Below the pieces are notes generated by a model. The model was not told where the DNA came from and did no database searches. It saw only the letters and a program-made list of their open reading frames with translations. A program made the translations under genes and the position numbers. From Anoxybacter fermentans (GTDB lineage: Bacteria > Bacillota > Halanaerobiia > DY22613), in contig NZ_CP016379.1 of NCBI RefSeq assembly GCF_003991135.1, positions 496,001 through 560,000 on the forward strand: a stretch of DNA of 64,000 bases, in the 5' to 3' direction. Every line of letters begins with the position of its first letter. Positions within the stretch are counted from its first letter, which is position 1. Positions 7,674 to 15,463 of the stretch are shown here, in pieces.

Positions 7674-8738
7674 GTGGAGGATATACAACGATACATGGAT
7701 GAGATTAAAAAGTATTTTCAGAAGGCTAAAGAAGAGTTTAAGCAGGGACACTACCATCTGGTAGTGGGGAACTTAACATATGCATTACAAATTCTGGAGC
7801 AAATTGGTGAAGTGGAAGACGATTTATTAGGAAAAATTTATTTCTTGTTATGTATATCTTACAATAAATTAAATGATTTAACAAAAGCATATAAGATATG
7901 CGAAAAAGGTTTGAATTATTATAAGAATAGGGATATCTATTGGTACGCTAAATTTAACAATTTTAAAGGGGTGTTATTGTCAAGAGAAAAAAAAGACCAG
8001 AAAGCAATACCTATTTACGAAAAAACCCTTGAATTGCTCAAAAATGAAAATTCAAAGCAGGCTCTAAAACGTAAAGTTAGTGCTTTATTTAACATGGGGA
8101 ACTGTTATGTACGTTTATCTAATTTTTCTAAGGCAAAAAAGAGTTATTTGAAAGCATTTAAATTAGTAAATCTTATTGAGAATAACACATTAAAAGGAAA
8201 GATATTAATGGGTATCGGTTACATTTTTCATCGAGAAAATAAACTTGATCTGGCAGAACGTTGTTATCGAAAGGCAAAGAAATTTCTGTCTGATAAAGAC
8301 GATCTTGTTAATTATATTCGTATTTTACATAATTTAGGAGAAATTTATTTATCCCAGGGTTTGCTAAAAGAGGCAAGGAGATATTATAAAGAGAGTTTGA
8401 AAGATGATAAGATTTATACATTAGACCGAACCGTAGCTACTTCAAGTTTACAAGGTCTTGCCGCTACTTATTTAAAAAGTGATATTTCTAAGGTTAAAAC
8501 TTATTGTATAAAAGCTTTAGATCTTGCTCTGGAAGATGTAACAACTAAATTTCCTCCACGGATGGAGAAAGATATTGGGAGAATTTTTATGTTACTCAGT
8601 CATTGGTTATATTATAAAAAGAAAATGGAAGAATGTAAAATATATTTATCTCAGGCTAAAATTATCTTTGAAAAATATAATATGAAATTCGACTTAAAAA
8701 AACTAAAAGAATTTGAAAGGGAGGTGAATCTGGAATGA
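7674..8738 (+). CDS. TPR-repeat regulator-like protein (Rap-like candidate)
   Basis: The 354 aa product is almost entirely helical. Residues 1-60 look like a helical bundle, and the rest is consecutive tetratricopeptide repeats with the expected small-residue and aromatic positions (for example FNMGNCYVRLSNFSKAKKSYLKAF and LHNLGEIYLSQGLLKEARRYYKESL). No catalytic motif or DNA-binding domain is visible. The last four bases overlap the start of a small signal-peptide-bearing ORF, the same layout as Bacillus Rap-Phr pairs. I place the start at GTG 7674, eight bases after GGGAG; an open frame extends to TTG 7608. Bacillus Rap proteins are about 375 aa, close to this. The link to Rap is inference from architecture. 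Confidence 0.6.
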   Translation: MEDIQRYMDEIKKYFQKAKEEFKQGHYHLVVGNLTYALQILEQIGEVEDDLLGKIYFLLCISYNKLNDLTKAYKICEKGLNYYKNRDIYWYAKFNNFKGVLLSREKKDQKAIPIYEKTLELLKNENSKQALKRKVSALFNMGNCYVRLSNFSKAKKSYLKAFKLVNLIENNTLKGKILMGIGYIFHRENKLDLAERCYRKAKKFLSDKDDLVNYIRILHNLGEIYLSQGLLKEARRYYKESLKDDKIYTLDRTVATSSLQGLAATYLKSDISKVKTYCIKALDLALEDVTTKFPPRMEKDIGRIFMLLSHWLYYKKKMEECKIYLSQAKIIFEKYNMKFDLKKLKEFEREVNLE

Positions 8739-8923
8739 AAAAGTTTTGGGTGTTGGTTCTAATTCTATTAACTGTATTCGTATTAACAATTGGATTTACA
8801 ATTAATATGGAAAGTTATCAGGCCAAAACACAAATAATTGCAGCTGATACTGTTGTGCTGCAAACTACAGATACAAATGTCATTACTACTGACCCATTCT
8901 TACCAACTGATGAAAATGGTTAA
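8735..8923 (+). CDS. Small secreted peptide, possible Phr-like signal precursor
   Basis: This 62 aa ORF has a strong ribosome site (GGGAGGTG) and overlaps the TPR gene by ATGA. Residues 1-22 are a basic start plus a hydrophobic helix (KKFWVLVLILLTVFVLTIGF), a Sec signal or membrane anchor. The remaining 40 residues are polar, rich in Thr and Asp, with no cysteines, and end DPFLPTDENG. Phr pro-peptides are 40-60 aa, exported, and trimmed to a short C-terminal peptide that binds the TPR partner. Gene order, overlap, length and signal all fit, but no family match can be shown from the sequence. Confidence 0.55.
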   Translation: MKKFWVLVLILLTVFVLTIGFTINMESYQAKTQIIAADTVVLQTTDTNVITTDPFLPTDENG

Positions 8924-8930
8924 TTATATA

Positions 8931-8969
8931 AAAAAGCATCCGGAATAATAAACCGGATGCTTTTTTTTG
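8931..8969 (+). terminator. Rho-independent terminator after the TPR/peptide pair
   Basis: AAAGCATCCGG pairs with CCGGATGCTTT across a short A/T loop and is followed by eight T residues. The T tract runs straight into the 5' end of the group II intron remnant. Confidence 0.9.
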
Positions 8970-9813
8970 TTCGCCCGGCATGTTTGCTGAGCTGATGGGC
9001 TGAAAGAAGCCCTGTTGTCTAACTAGCGGGAAGACAACCTGTAAGCAAGGGCGTCATTGGTAACGGTGAGATTTTTACCCATCAAGTTATGGCTATAGAC
9101 CGGGGCGTTCCTGCCAGCAGGCAGTAGCAGAAGCAGAAAGGTTCATGGACAGGTACGGATTAAAATATGTGGTGGATATGGACTTATCGAAATGCTTTGA
9201 CCGGCTGGACATAGCCTATGAGATACAGGGAAATAAACTTAAGTTGGTAGTGAACAGGGAGAAAACACATTTAACTAATGTAAATAAAGGAGGGTTGTCA
9301 TATACTCCAAATTTGTCACAATACATCTGAAAAAGATTAAGAAGTTTAAAGAGAAAATTAGGCAATTTACTCCCAGGAATTATGGAAAGAACCTGGAGAT
9401 GATAATTAAAGAAATAAATCCAATTATCAGGAGATGGGCGAATTATTTCAGGATAGCGAATTGTAAGACAGTGTTTGCCAGGTTAATGGAATGGATGAGG
9501 CGAAGATTGAGGATGGAGAAGATGAAAGAGTGGAAGAGTTGGAACTAAGAAGAATGGGCTATCGAGGGGAGTTCAAAAAGATTTCGATGAGGAGATGGAG
9601 GAATTCTGCCAGCCCATTAATCAATATGGCATTGCCTAATAAATGGTTTGACGAGATTGGATTGGTAAATTTACAGAGATATGAGGTCGGTGTTTTGCAT
9701 CGCTATTATGAATAGCGACTGAGGTTTATCAGAAGCCGTATGCGAGGCCCGTACGTACGCTTCTGTGAAAGGGATAACGCCGAGGCTGATCACCTTGGCG
9801 TTACCCTACTCGA
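8969..9813 (+). mobile_element. Degenerate group II intron with both ribozyme ends and a gutted ORF
   Basis: The 5' end reads GTTCGCCCGGCATG, one base off the GUGYG consensus, and continues with a domain I-like region containing GCAAGGGCGTC and GGTAACGGTGAGAT. The 3' end has a recognisable domain V (9731-9765, AGAAGCCGTATGCGAGG and its GTACGCTTCT partner) and a domain VI hairpin (9771-9806, GGGATAACGCC / GGCGTTACCC), ending CTACTCGAT. Between them the reverse transcriptase ORF is reduced to two scraps. At about 845 nt it is far shorter than a working intron of roughly 2 kb or more. It sits immediately after a terminator T tract, a preferred site of some bacterial intron classes, notably IIC. 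Confidence 0.85.
9145..9548 (+). pseudogene. Remnants of group II intron reverse transcriptase/maturase (ltrA type)
   Basis: Two disjoint pieces remain. The first (from 9145) reads RYGLKYVVDMDLSKCFDRLD, the reverse transcriptase motif with the first catalytic aspartate region. It breaks off before the YADD box, which is missing. The second (9327-9548, a different frame) is the maturase X/thumb end, KKFKEKIRQFTPRN, IIKEINPIIRRWANYF and a basic tail, ending at TAA 9546-9548. A large internal deletion plus a frameshift separates them, so no functional protein can be made. Confidence 0.85.
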
Positions 9814-9835
9814 TATCAAAAGAACGTATTAACAT

Positions 9836-9868
9836 TAAAAAAAATGATCAGGTTTTTCACCTGATCAT
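9836..9868 (-). terminator. Terminator for the immR-immA pair
   Basis: A near-perfect hairpin (ATGATCAGGT / ACCTGATCAT) lies at 9844-9868. On the minus strand it is followed by a T run, the A tract at 9836-9843. It lies eight bases past the ImmA-like stop codon. Confidence 0.85.
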
Positions 9869-9875
9869 ATATAAA

Positions 9876-10385
9876 TTATGTTGCAAGACTTGATTCTCTT
9901 AGCATTTGCAGTCGTTTGTGCGCCCAGTATTCAGGGATCTTCATTTCTTCAGCAACCCGTTTGATATTGAAGTCATTTTTGATATAGTAAGCTAAAAATA
10001 TCTGTTCAGGAGCAAGAATATTTAATGCAAATTGATTACATTCACTTTCGCGTTCATCGTCTTCCATATCATCATGAAAACAATTAGCTATAGTGTTAGT
10101 ATGATACAGGTAATGGTAAATCTCATGCAAGATAGAAAAGCGAATCTCGCTTTCCGGTCTATTGTCGTCATAGGCGAGCAAAATTTTTTCACTACTATGG
10201 TCTTTACGTCGTATAAGCATTGCCGGGCGAGAAATAGGTAGAGGTAATGCTTTCACCATAAAGTTATCGTTTTCTAGTACTAGCAAATCCAAGAGTTTGA
10301 AGACATCGACAGGAAATTTTAAATTATTACGTTCAATAATGTCATTGATATATTCTGTATGTAACTGAATTTTTTTGTTGAACAT
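9876..10385 (-). CDS. ImmA/IrrE-family zinc metallopeptidase
   Basis: This 169 aa protein carries the gluzincin motif HEIYHYLYH in its middle (consensus HExxH) and a downstream acidic segment (DDEREsECNQFA) that supplies further zinc ligands. ImmA-type peptidases cleave or inactivate their partner XRE repressor, releasing a mobile element or stress response. The partner here is the HTH gene twelve bases upstream on the same strand (10398-10784). ATG 10385 follows AAGGGA; a TTG sits just before it. No integrase, excisionase or conjugation gene is present nearby, so the pair looks orphaned. Confidence 0.85.
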   Translation of the reverse strand: MFNKKIQLHTEYINDIIERNNLKFPVDVFKLLDLLVLENDNFMVKALPLPISRPAMLIRRKDHSSEKILLAYDDNRPESEIRFSILHEIYHYLYHTNTIANCFHDDMEDDERESECNQFALNILAPEQIFLAYYIKNDFNIKRVAEEMKIPEYWAHKRLQMLRESSLAT

Positions 10386-10397
10386 CAAGATCCCTTC

Positions 10398-10784
10398 CTA
10401 CTCATCTTTTTCACGGCTGCCGAAGATTTCTTCAAAAGTTTTGATAGCAGAGATGATCTTGCTAATTTCTTCAGTACGTAGACTGCCAAGTTTATGCATC
10501 ATAACCTGGAATTCTGGGTCGTCTCTAAAACGTTTAGCAGTCGCTTGCAATTCTTCAGGTAGGTTTTTAATGATCACATCATCATCTAAGGTTCCCTTGA
10601 TTAAATAATCAGTTGTAGTGTTCAGAGTATCTGCGATTTTTTCAAGAACTTTAACCGATGGACCTGTTTTGTTGTTGACAATGTCGGATAGATGTGATGG
10701 TGAAATCCCTACCTGCTCTGCTAGATGTATGAATTTCATCCCCCTCTGCTTAACCAACGCTCTGATTCTATCCCCTATTGCCAT
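10398..10784 (-). CDS. XRE-family HTH repressor (ImmR-like), partner of the ImmA-like peptidase
   Basis: The 128 aa protein has an N-terminal XRE/Cro helix-turn-helix at residues 6-60 (IRALVKQRGMKFIHLAEQVG, SPSHLSDIVNNKTGPS) and a helical C-terminus that probably dimerises and contains the cleavage target. It is a DNA-binding repressor. A strong AGGAGGTG site precedes ATG 10784. An ISL3-family element has inserted so that its end (10833) lies 48 bases upstream of the start codon, probably displacing the native promoter. The pair may now be silent or driven from the IS end. Confidence 0.85.
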   Translation of the reverse strand: MAIGDRIRALVKQRGMKFIHLAEQVGISPSHLSDIVNNKTGPSVKVLEKIADTLNTTTDYLIKGTLDDDVIIKNLPEELQATAKRFRDDPEFQVMMHKLGSLRTEEISKIISAIKTFEEIFGSREKDE

Positions 10785-10832
10785 GAATCAACACCTCCTC
10801 GCATTATATATTCGCCTTAAGTTAATTATTTC

Positions 10833-12227
10833 GGCTCTCCGTCAAATGTTGTGAAAGATAAGTTGGCTCCGTTGAATTGATTGGTAAATTGATTTTGAAA
10901 TAAACATTTAAATTTAATAACTTAACATTGCATTAAATACTCTTCTCCTTAGATTCATAACATTTGGAACACCATATCCAATCCTTTTGATCAATTTAAT
11001 CTTGTTATTGATACCCTCAGCAAAGCCATTGGTTATCTTAGTCTTAAAATAATTTAGTATTTTTTCTTCCCATCTTTGTATTATCTTTTTTACCTGGTAA
11101 AAAGGCATCAGCTTGCTTTTTATTACTTCTTTATACCACCTTTTTAGAGCTCTGGTGGCTTCTTTCACATCATCTAGCTGCAATAAGTCTCTGAATTCCT
11201 CTTTTAATTCCCAGGCCTTTTCTAGAGCTGGACTGAGTTCAAATAATTTGATGAGCTTTTCATGTTCTTCATCTGTCAATTCTTCAGCTCGTTTTTGGAG
11301 TAATAAACGACTTTGAAAAAACTTTCTTCTCTGATGATTATTTACTGTTTGTTGAACTTGTTTTCTAACTTCATCAAGGGCTCTGTTCATTAAAGTTACA
11401 AGATGAAATTTATCTATAACAATTTTTGCATGAGTAAATGCTGCATCTGCTACTGCTTTGAACGGCCGCCACATATCCATAGAGATCGATTGAATCTGTC
11501 GTCTTTGTTCATCTTCCCAACAATTAAAGTAGTCAATTAAATCATCCTTTTTGCGAGTAGGTAAAATGTCAATTAACTCCCGATTAATTGGATCTGTAAT
11601 GCTAACTCCATATTTATGGCGTTTTAAAACTGCAAATTCATCGATACTGATGGCTTTTAATTGACTAAGTTTTGAAACTTGTTGTTTAATGAGAGGGTCA
11701 ACTACTTTTTTAACTGCATTATTAACAGCTGTATAACTTAACCCGTTTTCTCTAGCAACTTTAGAATAATCCTTGCTGACAGTTTCTTTAGCAAGATATT
11801 TATCAAAGCGTTTGGTTTTACGGGCATATTTATCAATACTTTCATATTTTTCAGGGATACCCCTCTTATGACAATAAGGACAACGATATCTTTTCTTTAG
11901 AAGTCTAATGATTACTAGTTTACCTCTTATGGGGATGTCTCTAATATTTTGCCATTTTGTATCATGGATTTTATTAGTGATATTACCACACTGAGGACAC
12001 ACAATGTGATTTTTCTTTGCTTCAGCGATAAAAATATATCTGTCCTCCGTTGAAATAATTTCAGTTGCAATAATGTCTGGCAAATCAAGAAATTTTATGA
12101 TATTATTATATTGCATTTGCTGGACTCCTTTCTTTGGTTTTTAGTTCGCAACTAATTAATTCAACGGAGCCAGCAAATGCCTTTTTATTTTTTATAATTT
12201 TTTCTTCACAACATTAATTATAGACCC
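10833..12227 (-). mobile_element. ISL3-family insertion sequence, copy 1 (1395 bp)
   Basis: The element is bounded by imperfect inverted repeats starting GGCTCTCC (left) and GGGTCTAT (right, reverse strand), both containing AATGTTGTGAA. An exact 8-bp duplication, ATTATTTC, flanks it at 10825-10832 and 12228-12235. A second, inner inverted pair (GGCTCCGTTGAATT) lies at 10865 and ends at 12171. Copy 2 at 52141-53535 has the same length and, by my reading, four substitutions. The intact ends, exact duplication and near identity show recent transposition. Confidence 0.97.
10914..12116 (-). CDS. ISL3-family transposase
   Basis: This is a full-length 400 aa transposase. An N-terminal zinc-binding domain (CPQCGNIT, then CPYCHKRGIP) is followed by a helix-turn-helix stretch (SKDYSKVARENGLSYTAVNNA). 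A DDE catalytic core follows, with ISIDEFAVLKRHKYG for the first aspartate, ISMDMWRPFKAVADAAFTHAKIVIDKFH for the second, and a C-terminal EGINNKIKLIKRIGYG for the glutamate. This is the ISL3 DDE layout. The frame is intact, so the element may be active. Confidence 0.96.
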   Translation of the reverse strand: MQYNNIIKFLDLPDIIATEIISTEDRYIFIAEAKKNHIVCPQCGNITNKIHDTKWQNIRDIPIRGKLVIIRLLKKRYRCPYCHKRGIPEKYESIDKYARKTKRFDKYLAKETVSKDYSKVARENGLSYTAVNNAVKKVVDPLIKQQVSKLSQLKAISIDEFAVLKRHKYGVSITDPINRELIDILPTRKKDDLIDYFNCWEDEQRRQIQSISMDMWRPFKAVADAAFTHAKIVIDKFHLVTLMNRALDEVRKQVQQTVNNHQRRKFFQSRLLLQKRAEELTDEEHEKLIKLFELSPALEKAWELKEEFRDLLQLDDVKEATRALKRWYKEVIKSKLMPFYQVKKIIQRWEEKILNYFKTKITNGFAEGINNKIKLIKRIGYGVPNVMNLRRRVFNAMLSY

Positions 12228-12398
12228 ATTATTTCCTGCTTTTGAATGAATTTTTTGAAAAAAAAATTAGAAAAACGTCAAAAACAGTTTTTATATGGAA
12301 ATTTAAAGTAAATATATTGGTGACTGGTATATTATTTTTGAAAATTTTTTACAAGAACTATCTTAATTAAATAAAGAATTTTAGGTCATAATAAATAT

Positions 12399-12619
12399 GA
12401 TTAAACTGCAAAAAGCTAATGTTGAGCTCCATAGAAATTTTTCGTTTAACCATCTTAATGAAATTAAAGGAGAAATAAGGCCTCATATGAGGAGGTGATG
12501 AGCTAATCAAAGGTTAAGAGGACCTATGATTAGTGTACCTTATTTCGAACTAAAATCGAACTTTAGATGGTTTGAAAAATTTCTTTTAGAGCAAAAAATT
12601 GGCTTTTTGTGGTAAAATC
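12399..12619 (-). repeat. Foldback MITE-like element, copy A (221 bp)
   Basis: This is a member of an interspersed family with long imperfect inverted arms. It starts GATTAAACTGCAAAAAGC and its other end reads GGCTTTTTGTGGTAAAATC. It is reversed relative to copies B to F. Directly abutting copies of AAATAT (12393-12398 and 12620-12625) look like a 6-bp target duplication. The centre contains CCTCATATGAGG and a GATGAGCTAATCAAAGG block shared with B and F. It carries no ORF. It fills most of the 420-base gap before the dodecin gene; the rest (12236-12398) is featureless A+T-rich DNA. Confidence 0.9.
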
Positions 12620-12652
12620 AAATATAAAATCTGTATGAGGAGGTAAGAACCG

Positions 12653-12874
12653 TTGACAACCATCAAAGTTATTGAATTAATTGGTGAATCTCAGAAAAGT
12701 TGGACTGAAGCAGTTGAGAATGCGATTGCTGAAGCCTGTGAAACTATTGATGGGATCTCAGGAGTTGAGATTCTCAGTTTGAAAGGTACAGTACGGGATG
12801 GAAAAATTGTAGAGTATAAGGCAAATGTACAGTTAGCGTTCCCGGTTCGTGATAAAAGAGAACAAAACTTATAA
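12653..12874 (+). CDS. Dodecin family flavin-binding protein
   Basis: At 73 aa this matches the length and pattern of dodecins: TIKVIELIGESQKSWTEAVE, ACETIDGISGVEIL, and the GKIVEYKANVQLAFPV strand. Dodecins form a hollow dodecamer that stores or buffers riboflavin or FMN in the cytoplasm, and the Trp in SQKSW stacks on the flavin. The start is TTG with AGGAGGT upstream. It is probably a single-gene transcript, since a foldback element lies upstream and a terminator follows. Confidence 0.92.
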   Translation: MTTIKVIELIGESQKSWTEAVENAIAEACETIDGISGVEILSLKGTVRDGKIVEYKANVQLAFPVRDKREQNL

Positions 12875-12900
12875 CAGGTTTTTGGCCCACATATTTTAAA

Positions 12901-12934
12901 GAAGGGTTGGAAATCTCCAGCCCTTCTTACCTTT
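12901..12934 (+). terminator. Terminator after dodecin
   Basis: GAAGGGTTGG pairs with CCAGCCCTTC over a six-base loop, followed by a weak T-rich tail (TTACCTTT). It stops dodecin transcription before spoVAC. Confidence 0.7.
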
Positions 12935-13025
12935 AAGTATAATACTATGACTTTAACCCCCTTTTTCCTCGTCTTAGGGCATATTTTTTTAAAAAAAGGG
13001 AAGTCTTTAAAACGGAGGTGGTATA

Positions 13026-13475
13026 GTGATAAATGTAGACAAAACTCCGGATGAATATAATCAAATGATTCAAAAATATAGACAGAAAAAACCAAAATTG
13101 GTCAATTTAATCTTTGCATTTTTAGTAGGAGGAATCATCTGTGCCATTGGTGAGGGAATAATCCAATTGCTTAAGGCATTTGGTATGAATCAAGATCAAG
13201 CAGGTCCTATGGCTACTATTATTCTAATTTTTATTGGTTCCTTTTTAACAGGCATAGGGGTTTATGATGAAATAGGTCAGATTGGTGGAGCCGGTGCTGC
13301 AGTTCCTGTTACTGGCTTTGCCAATGCTATTGTCTCTCCCGCTATGGAATTTAGACAGGAGGGATGGATTTTAGGGTTAGGAGCCAAAATGTATATTGTT
13401 GCTGGACCTGTGCTTACTTATGGGATGGTCACAGCATTTTTGATGGGAGTATTAAAAATTATTTTTAAATTTTGA
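13026..13475 (+). CDS. spoVAC: Stage V sporulation protein AC (dipicolinate channel subunit)
   Basis: This 149 aa membrane protein has a short basic cytoplasmic N-terminus and then four predicted membrane segments, from LVNLIFAFLVGGIICAIG to TYGMVTAFLMGVLKIIF. SpoVAC is the mechanosensitive-type subunit of the channel that moves calcium-dipicolinate into the forespore and releases it at germination. The family segment GAAVPVTGFANAIVSPAMEF is present. GTG start with GGAGGTGG upstream. It leads a five-gene spoVA cluster that lacks spoVAA and spoVAB, as in many Clostridia. Confidence 0.96.
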   Translation: MINVDKTPDEYNQMIQKYRQKKPKLVNLIFAFLVGGIICAIGEGIIQLLKAFGMNQDQAGPMATIILIFIGSFLTGIGVYDEIGQIGGAGAAVPVTGFANAIVSPAMEFRQEGWILGLGAKMYIVAGPVLTYGMVTAFLMGVLKIIFKF

Positions 13476-13497
13476 GCACAGTTAGGGAGGAGATGAG

Positions 13498-14502
13498 GTG
13501 AAACGTACAGGCAAGACAATTTATTTCGATTCACCGCCGGTTATAACTGCTACTTCCGCAATAGCTGGTGAAATGGAGGGGAAAGGTCCTTTAAAAGATT
13601 ATTTTGATAAAATTGTCGGTGATGCCTATTATGATACCCAGACTTTTGAAAAAGCTGAAAGGAAAATCTGTGGTGAGAACTGTCAAAATCTTTTAAAGAA
13701 GGCCAATTTAAAACCAGAGCAGGTGGATTTTTTGCTAGCTGGAGATTTATTAAATCAGATTGTAACAGCTAACTTTTGTGCGCGGGAGCTTAAGATTCCC
13801 TTTATCGGGCTTTATGGTGCCTGTTCAACTTTAATTGAGGCATTAGCAGTAGGATGTATGGTCATTGATGGAGGATTTGCACAAAATATTATGGCTTTTG
13901 CATCCAGTCATTATCAGACGGCAGAACGACAATATAGGATGCCTAATGAATATGGTATTCAATACCCACCATATAAACAGTGGACGGTTACTGGTTCTGG
14001 AGCTTTTATTTTGAGTAAAGGTGGTTCAGGACCGCGCATTACTCATGCTACCATTGGAAGAGTAATAGACTTTGGTATAAAAGATCCCAATGATATGGGA
14101 GCAGCGATGGCGCCTGCAGCAGCAGATACCATTATTCAGCATCTGAGTGACTTAAATCGTAGTCCTGATGATTATGATTTAATTGTGACCGGAGATTTAG
14201 GGGAAGTTGGTAAAACTCTGGCCCGGGAATTATTGCGTGAGAAAAACTATGATGTAGATGCTATTTTGGATGACTGTGGAGTAATGCTTTATAATGATGA
14301 TCAAAAAACTGGTGCAAAAGGGAGTGGTGCCGCAGCATCTGCTATAGTTCTGGCTTCTTATCTTTACCAGAAACTGAATCAAGGAGAGTTTAACAGGATT
14401 ATGATTGTGGGTACCGGAGCTTTGCTTAGCCCTATTACTGCATTACAGGGTGATTCTATTCCTTCTATTGCCCATGGAATTACAATAGAAAAACCTGTCT
14501 AA
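13498..14502 (+). CDS. spoVAD: Stage V sporulation protein AD
   Basis: This 334 aa protein has a thiolase/KAS III-like fold (GLYGACSTLIEALAVGCM, then ASSHYQTAERQYRMPNEYG). SpoVAD binds dipicolinic acid directly on the cytoplasmic side of the forespore membrane and delivers it to the SpoVA channel. The acyl-transfer catalytic residues of true thiolases are not conserved in the family. It follows spoVAC by 22 bases, with GTG 13498 just after GAGGAGATGAG. All sequence blocks expected of SpoVAD, including the C-terminal GTGALLSP, are present. Confidence 0.97.
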   Translation: MKRTGKTIYFDSPPVITATSAIAGEMEGKGPLKDYFDKIVGDAYYDTQTFEKAERKICGENCQNLLKKANLKPEQVDFLLAGDLLNQIVTANFCARELKIPFIGLYGACSTLIEALAVGCMVIDGGFAQNIMAFASSHYQTAERQYRMPNEYGIQYPPYKQWTVTGSGAFILSKGGSGPRITHATIGRVIDFGIKDPNDMGAAMAPAAADTIIQHLSDLNRSPDDYDLIVTGDLGEVGKTLARELLREKNYDVDAILDDCGVMLYNDDQKTGAKGSGAAASAIVLASYLYQKLNQGEFNRIMIVGTGALLSPITALQGDSIPSIAHGITIEKPV

Positions 14503-14517
14503 TGGAGGAAAATGAGG

Positions 14518-14871
14518 ATGTTAATGATAATCAAGGCTTTTATAGTTGGAGGTTTAATCTGTGTTCTGGGTCAGTTGTTTTTGGATAATACAAATTATAC
14601 CCCTGCTCATCTATTGGTAACTTTAGTGGTATTGGGGTCTATATTAACGACTTTTGGAATTTATGACAAGCTCTTAGACTTTGCCGGAGCAGGGGTTAGT
14701 ATTCCTGTATCTAATTTTGGCTATATTCTTACAAAAGGTGTAATAATGGAAGCAGAGCGGGATGGACTGCTCGGACTTTTTAAAGGAGTATTGGAAGTAG
14801 CCAGTGCAGGAGTTAGTGCTTCCGTTATTTTCGGTTTTCTAATTGCAGCTTTATTTAAGCCAAAACGCTAA
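14518..14871 (+). CDS. spoVAE: Stage V sporulation protein AE (SpoVAEb type)
   Basis: This small, very hydrophobic protein (117 aa from ATG 14518) has four membrane segments. It is homologous to SpoVAC in the segment FAGAGVSIPVSNFGYILTKG, a duplication known within the family. It is a membrane component of the dipicolinate channel. ATG 14512 is also in frame but only two bases from GGAGGA; ATG 14518 has eight-base spacing and is preferred. Confidence 0.94.
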   Translation: MLMIIKAFIVGGLICVLGQLFLDNTNYTPAHLLVTLVVLGSILTTFGIYDKLLDFAGAGVSIPVSNFGYILTKGVIMEAERDGLLGLFKGVLEVASAGVSASVIFGFLIAALFKPKR

Positions 14872-14881
14872 GGAGGTTCAA

Positions 14882-15463
14882 ATGAATCCAAAGATCAGAG
14901 TTATTATCATAACAGATGGAGATAATATAGCCTGTCGGGCTGTAGAAGAAGCGGGACGTAAGTTAAATTTACGAACTATCTCAGCTTCAAAAGGTAATCC
15001 GACCCCCCTTCAGGGTGAGGAATTGGTAGCGTTAATCAAACAGGTCAAAAAAGATCCGGTTCTTGTGATGGTAGATGATTGTGGTAATCCACGTCTGGGC
15101 CAGGGGGAGAAAATTCTTCAATACCTTGATAACCATCCGGATATTGATATTTTAGGAGTAGTAGCAGTCGCTGCCAATTCTCCCAATGTAAAAGGGGTTG
15201 AGGTGAATTTTTCTATTGATCAGGGCGGTAATAAAGTGAAAGGTTCTGTAGATAAATATGGTATCCCGGAACCTGAGGGACACAGATTTATAGAAGGGGA
15301 TACTGTTGATATTCTCAATGGAATGGATGTTCCCATTATTGTAGGTATTGGTGATATAGGTAAAATGCAGGCAGATAGTATTGAAAACGGTGTTTATGTA
15401 ACTACCCGTGCTATCCTGGAGATTTTAAACAGGAGTGGGATTTATGAAAAAACAACCTATTAG
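14882..15463 (+). CDS. Stage V sporulation protein AEa
   Basis: This 193 aa soluble protein of the SpoVAEa family begins PKIRVIIITDGDNIACRAVE and carries SKGNPTPLQGEELV, MVDDCGNPRLGQGE and VVAVAANSPNVKGVEV. In spores SpoVAEa associates with SpoVAD; its chemistry is unknown. An in-frame ATG lies further upstream inside spoVAE, but ATG 14882 directly after AAGGAGG gives the normal length. It overlaps spoVAF by 20 bases, indicating coupled translation. Confidence 0.93.
   Translation: MNPKIRVIIITDGDNIACRAVEEAGRKLNLRTISASKGNPTPLQGEELVALIKQVKKDPVLVMVDDCGNPRLGQGEKILQYLDNHPDIDILGVVAVAANSPNVKGVEVNFSIDQGGNKVKGSVDKYGIPEPEGHRFIEGDTVDILNGMDVPIIVGIGDIGKMQADSIENGVYVTTRAILEILNRSGIYEKTTY

Noticed and set aside
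9491-9715. 74 aa ORF at the 3' side of the group II intron.
   Set aside because: It is out of frame with the maturase end (9327-9548) and runs into ribozyme domain V; it is a shadow of the degraded intron ORF.
9876-10784. ImmR/ImmA pair as marker of a resident prophage or conjugative element.
   Set aside because: No integrase, terminase, portal, relaxase or VirB-type gene occurs in the window.
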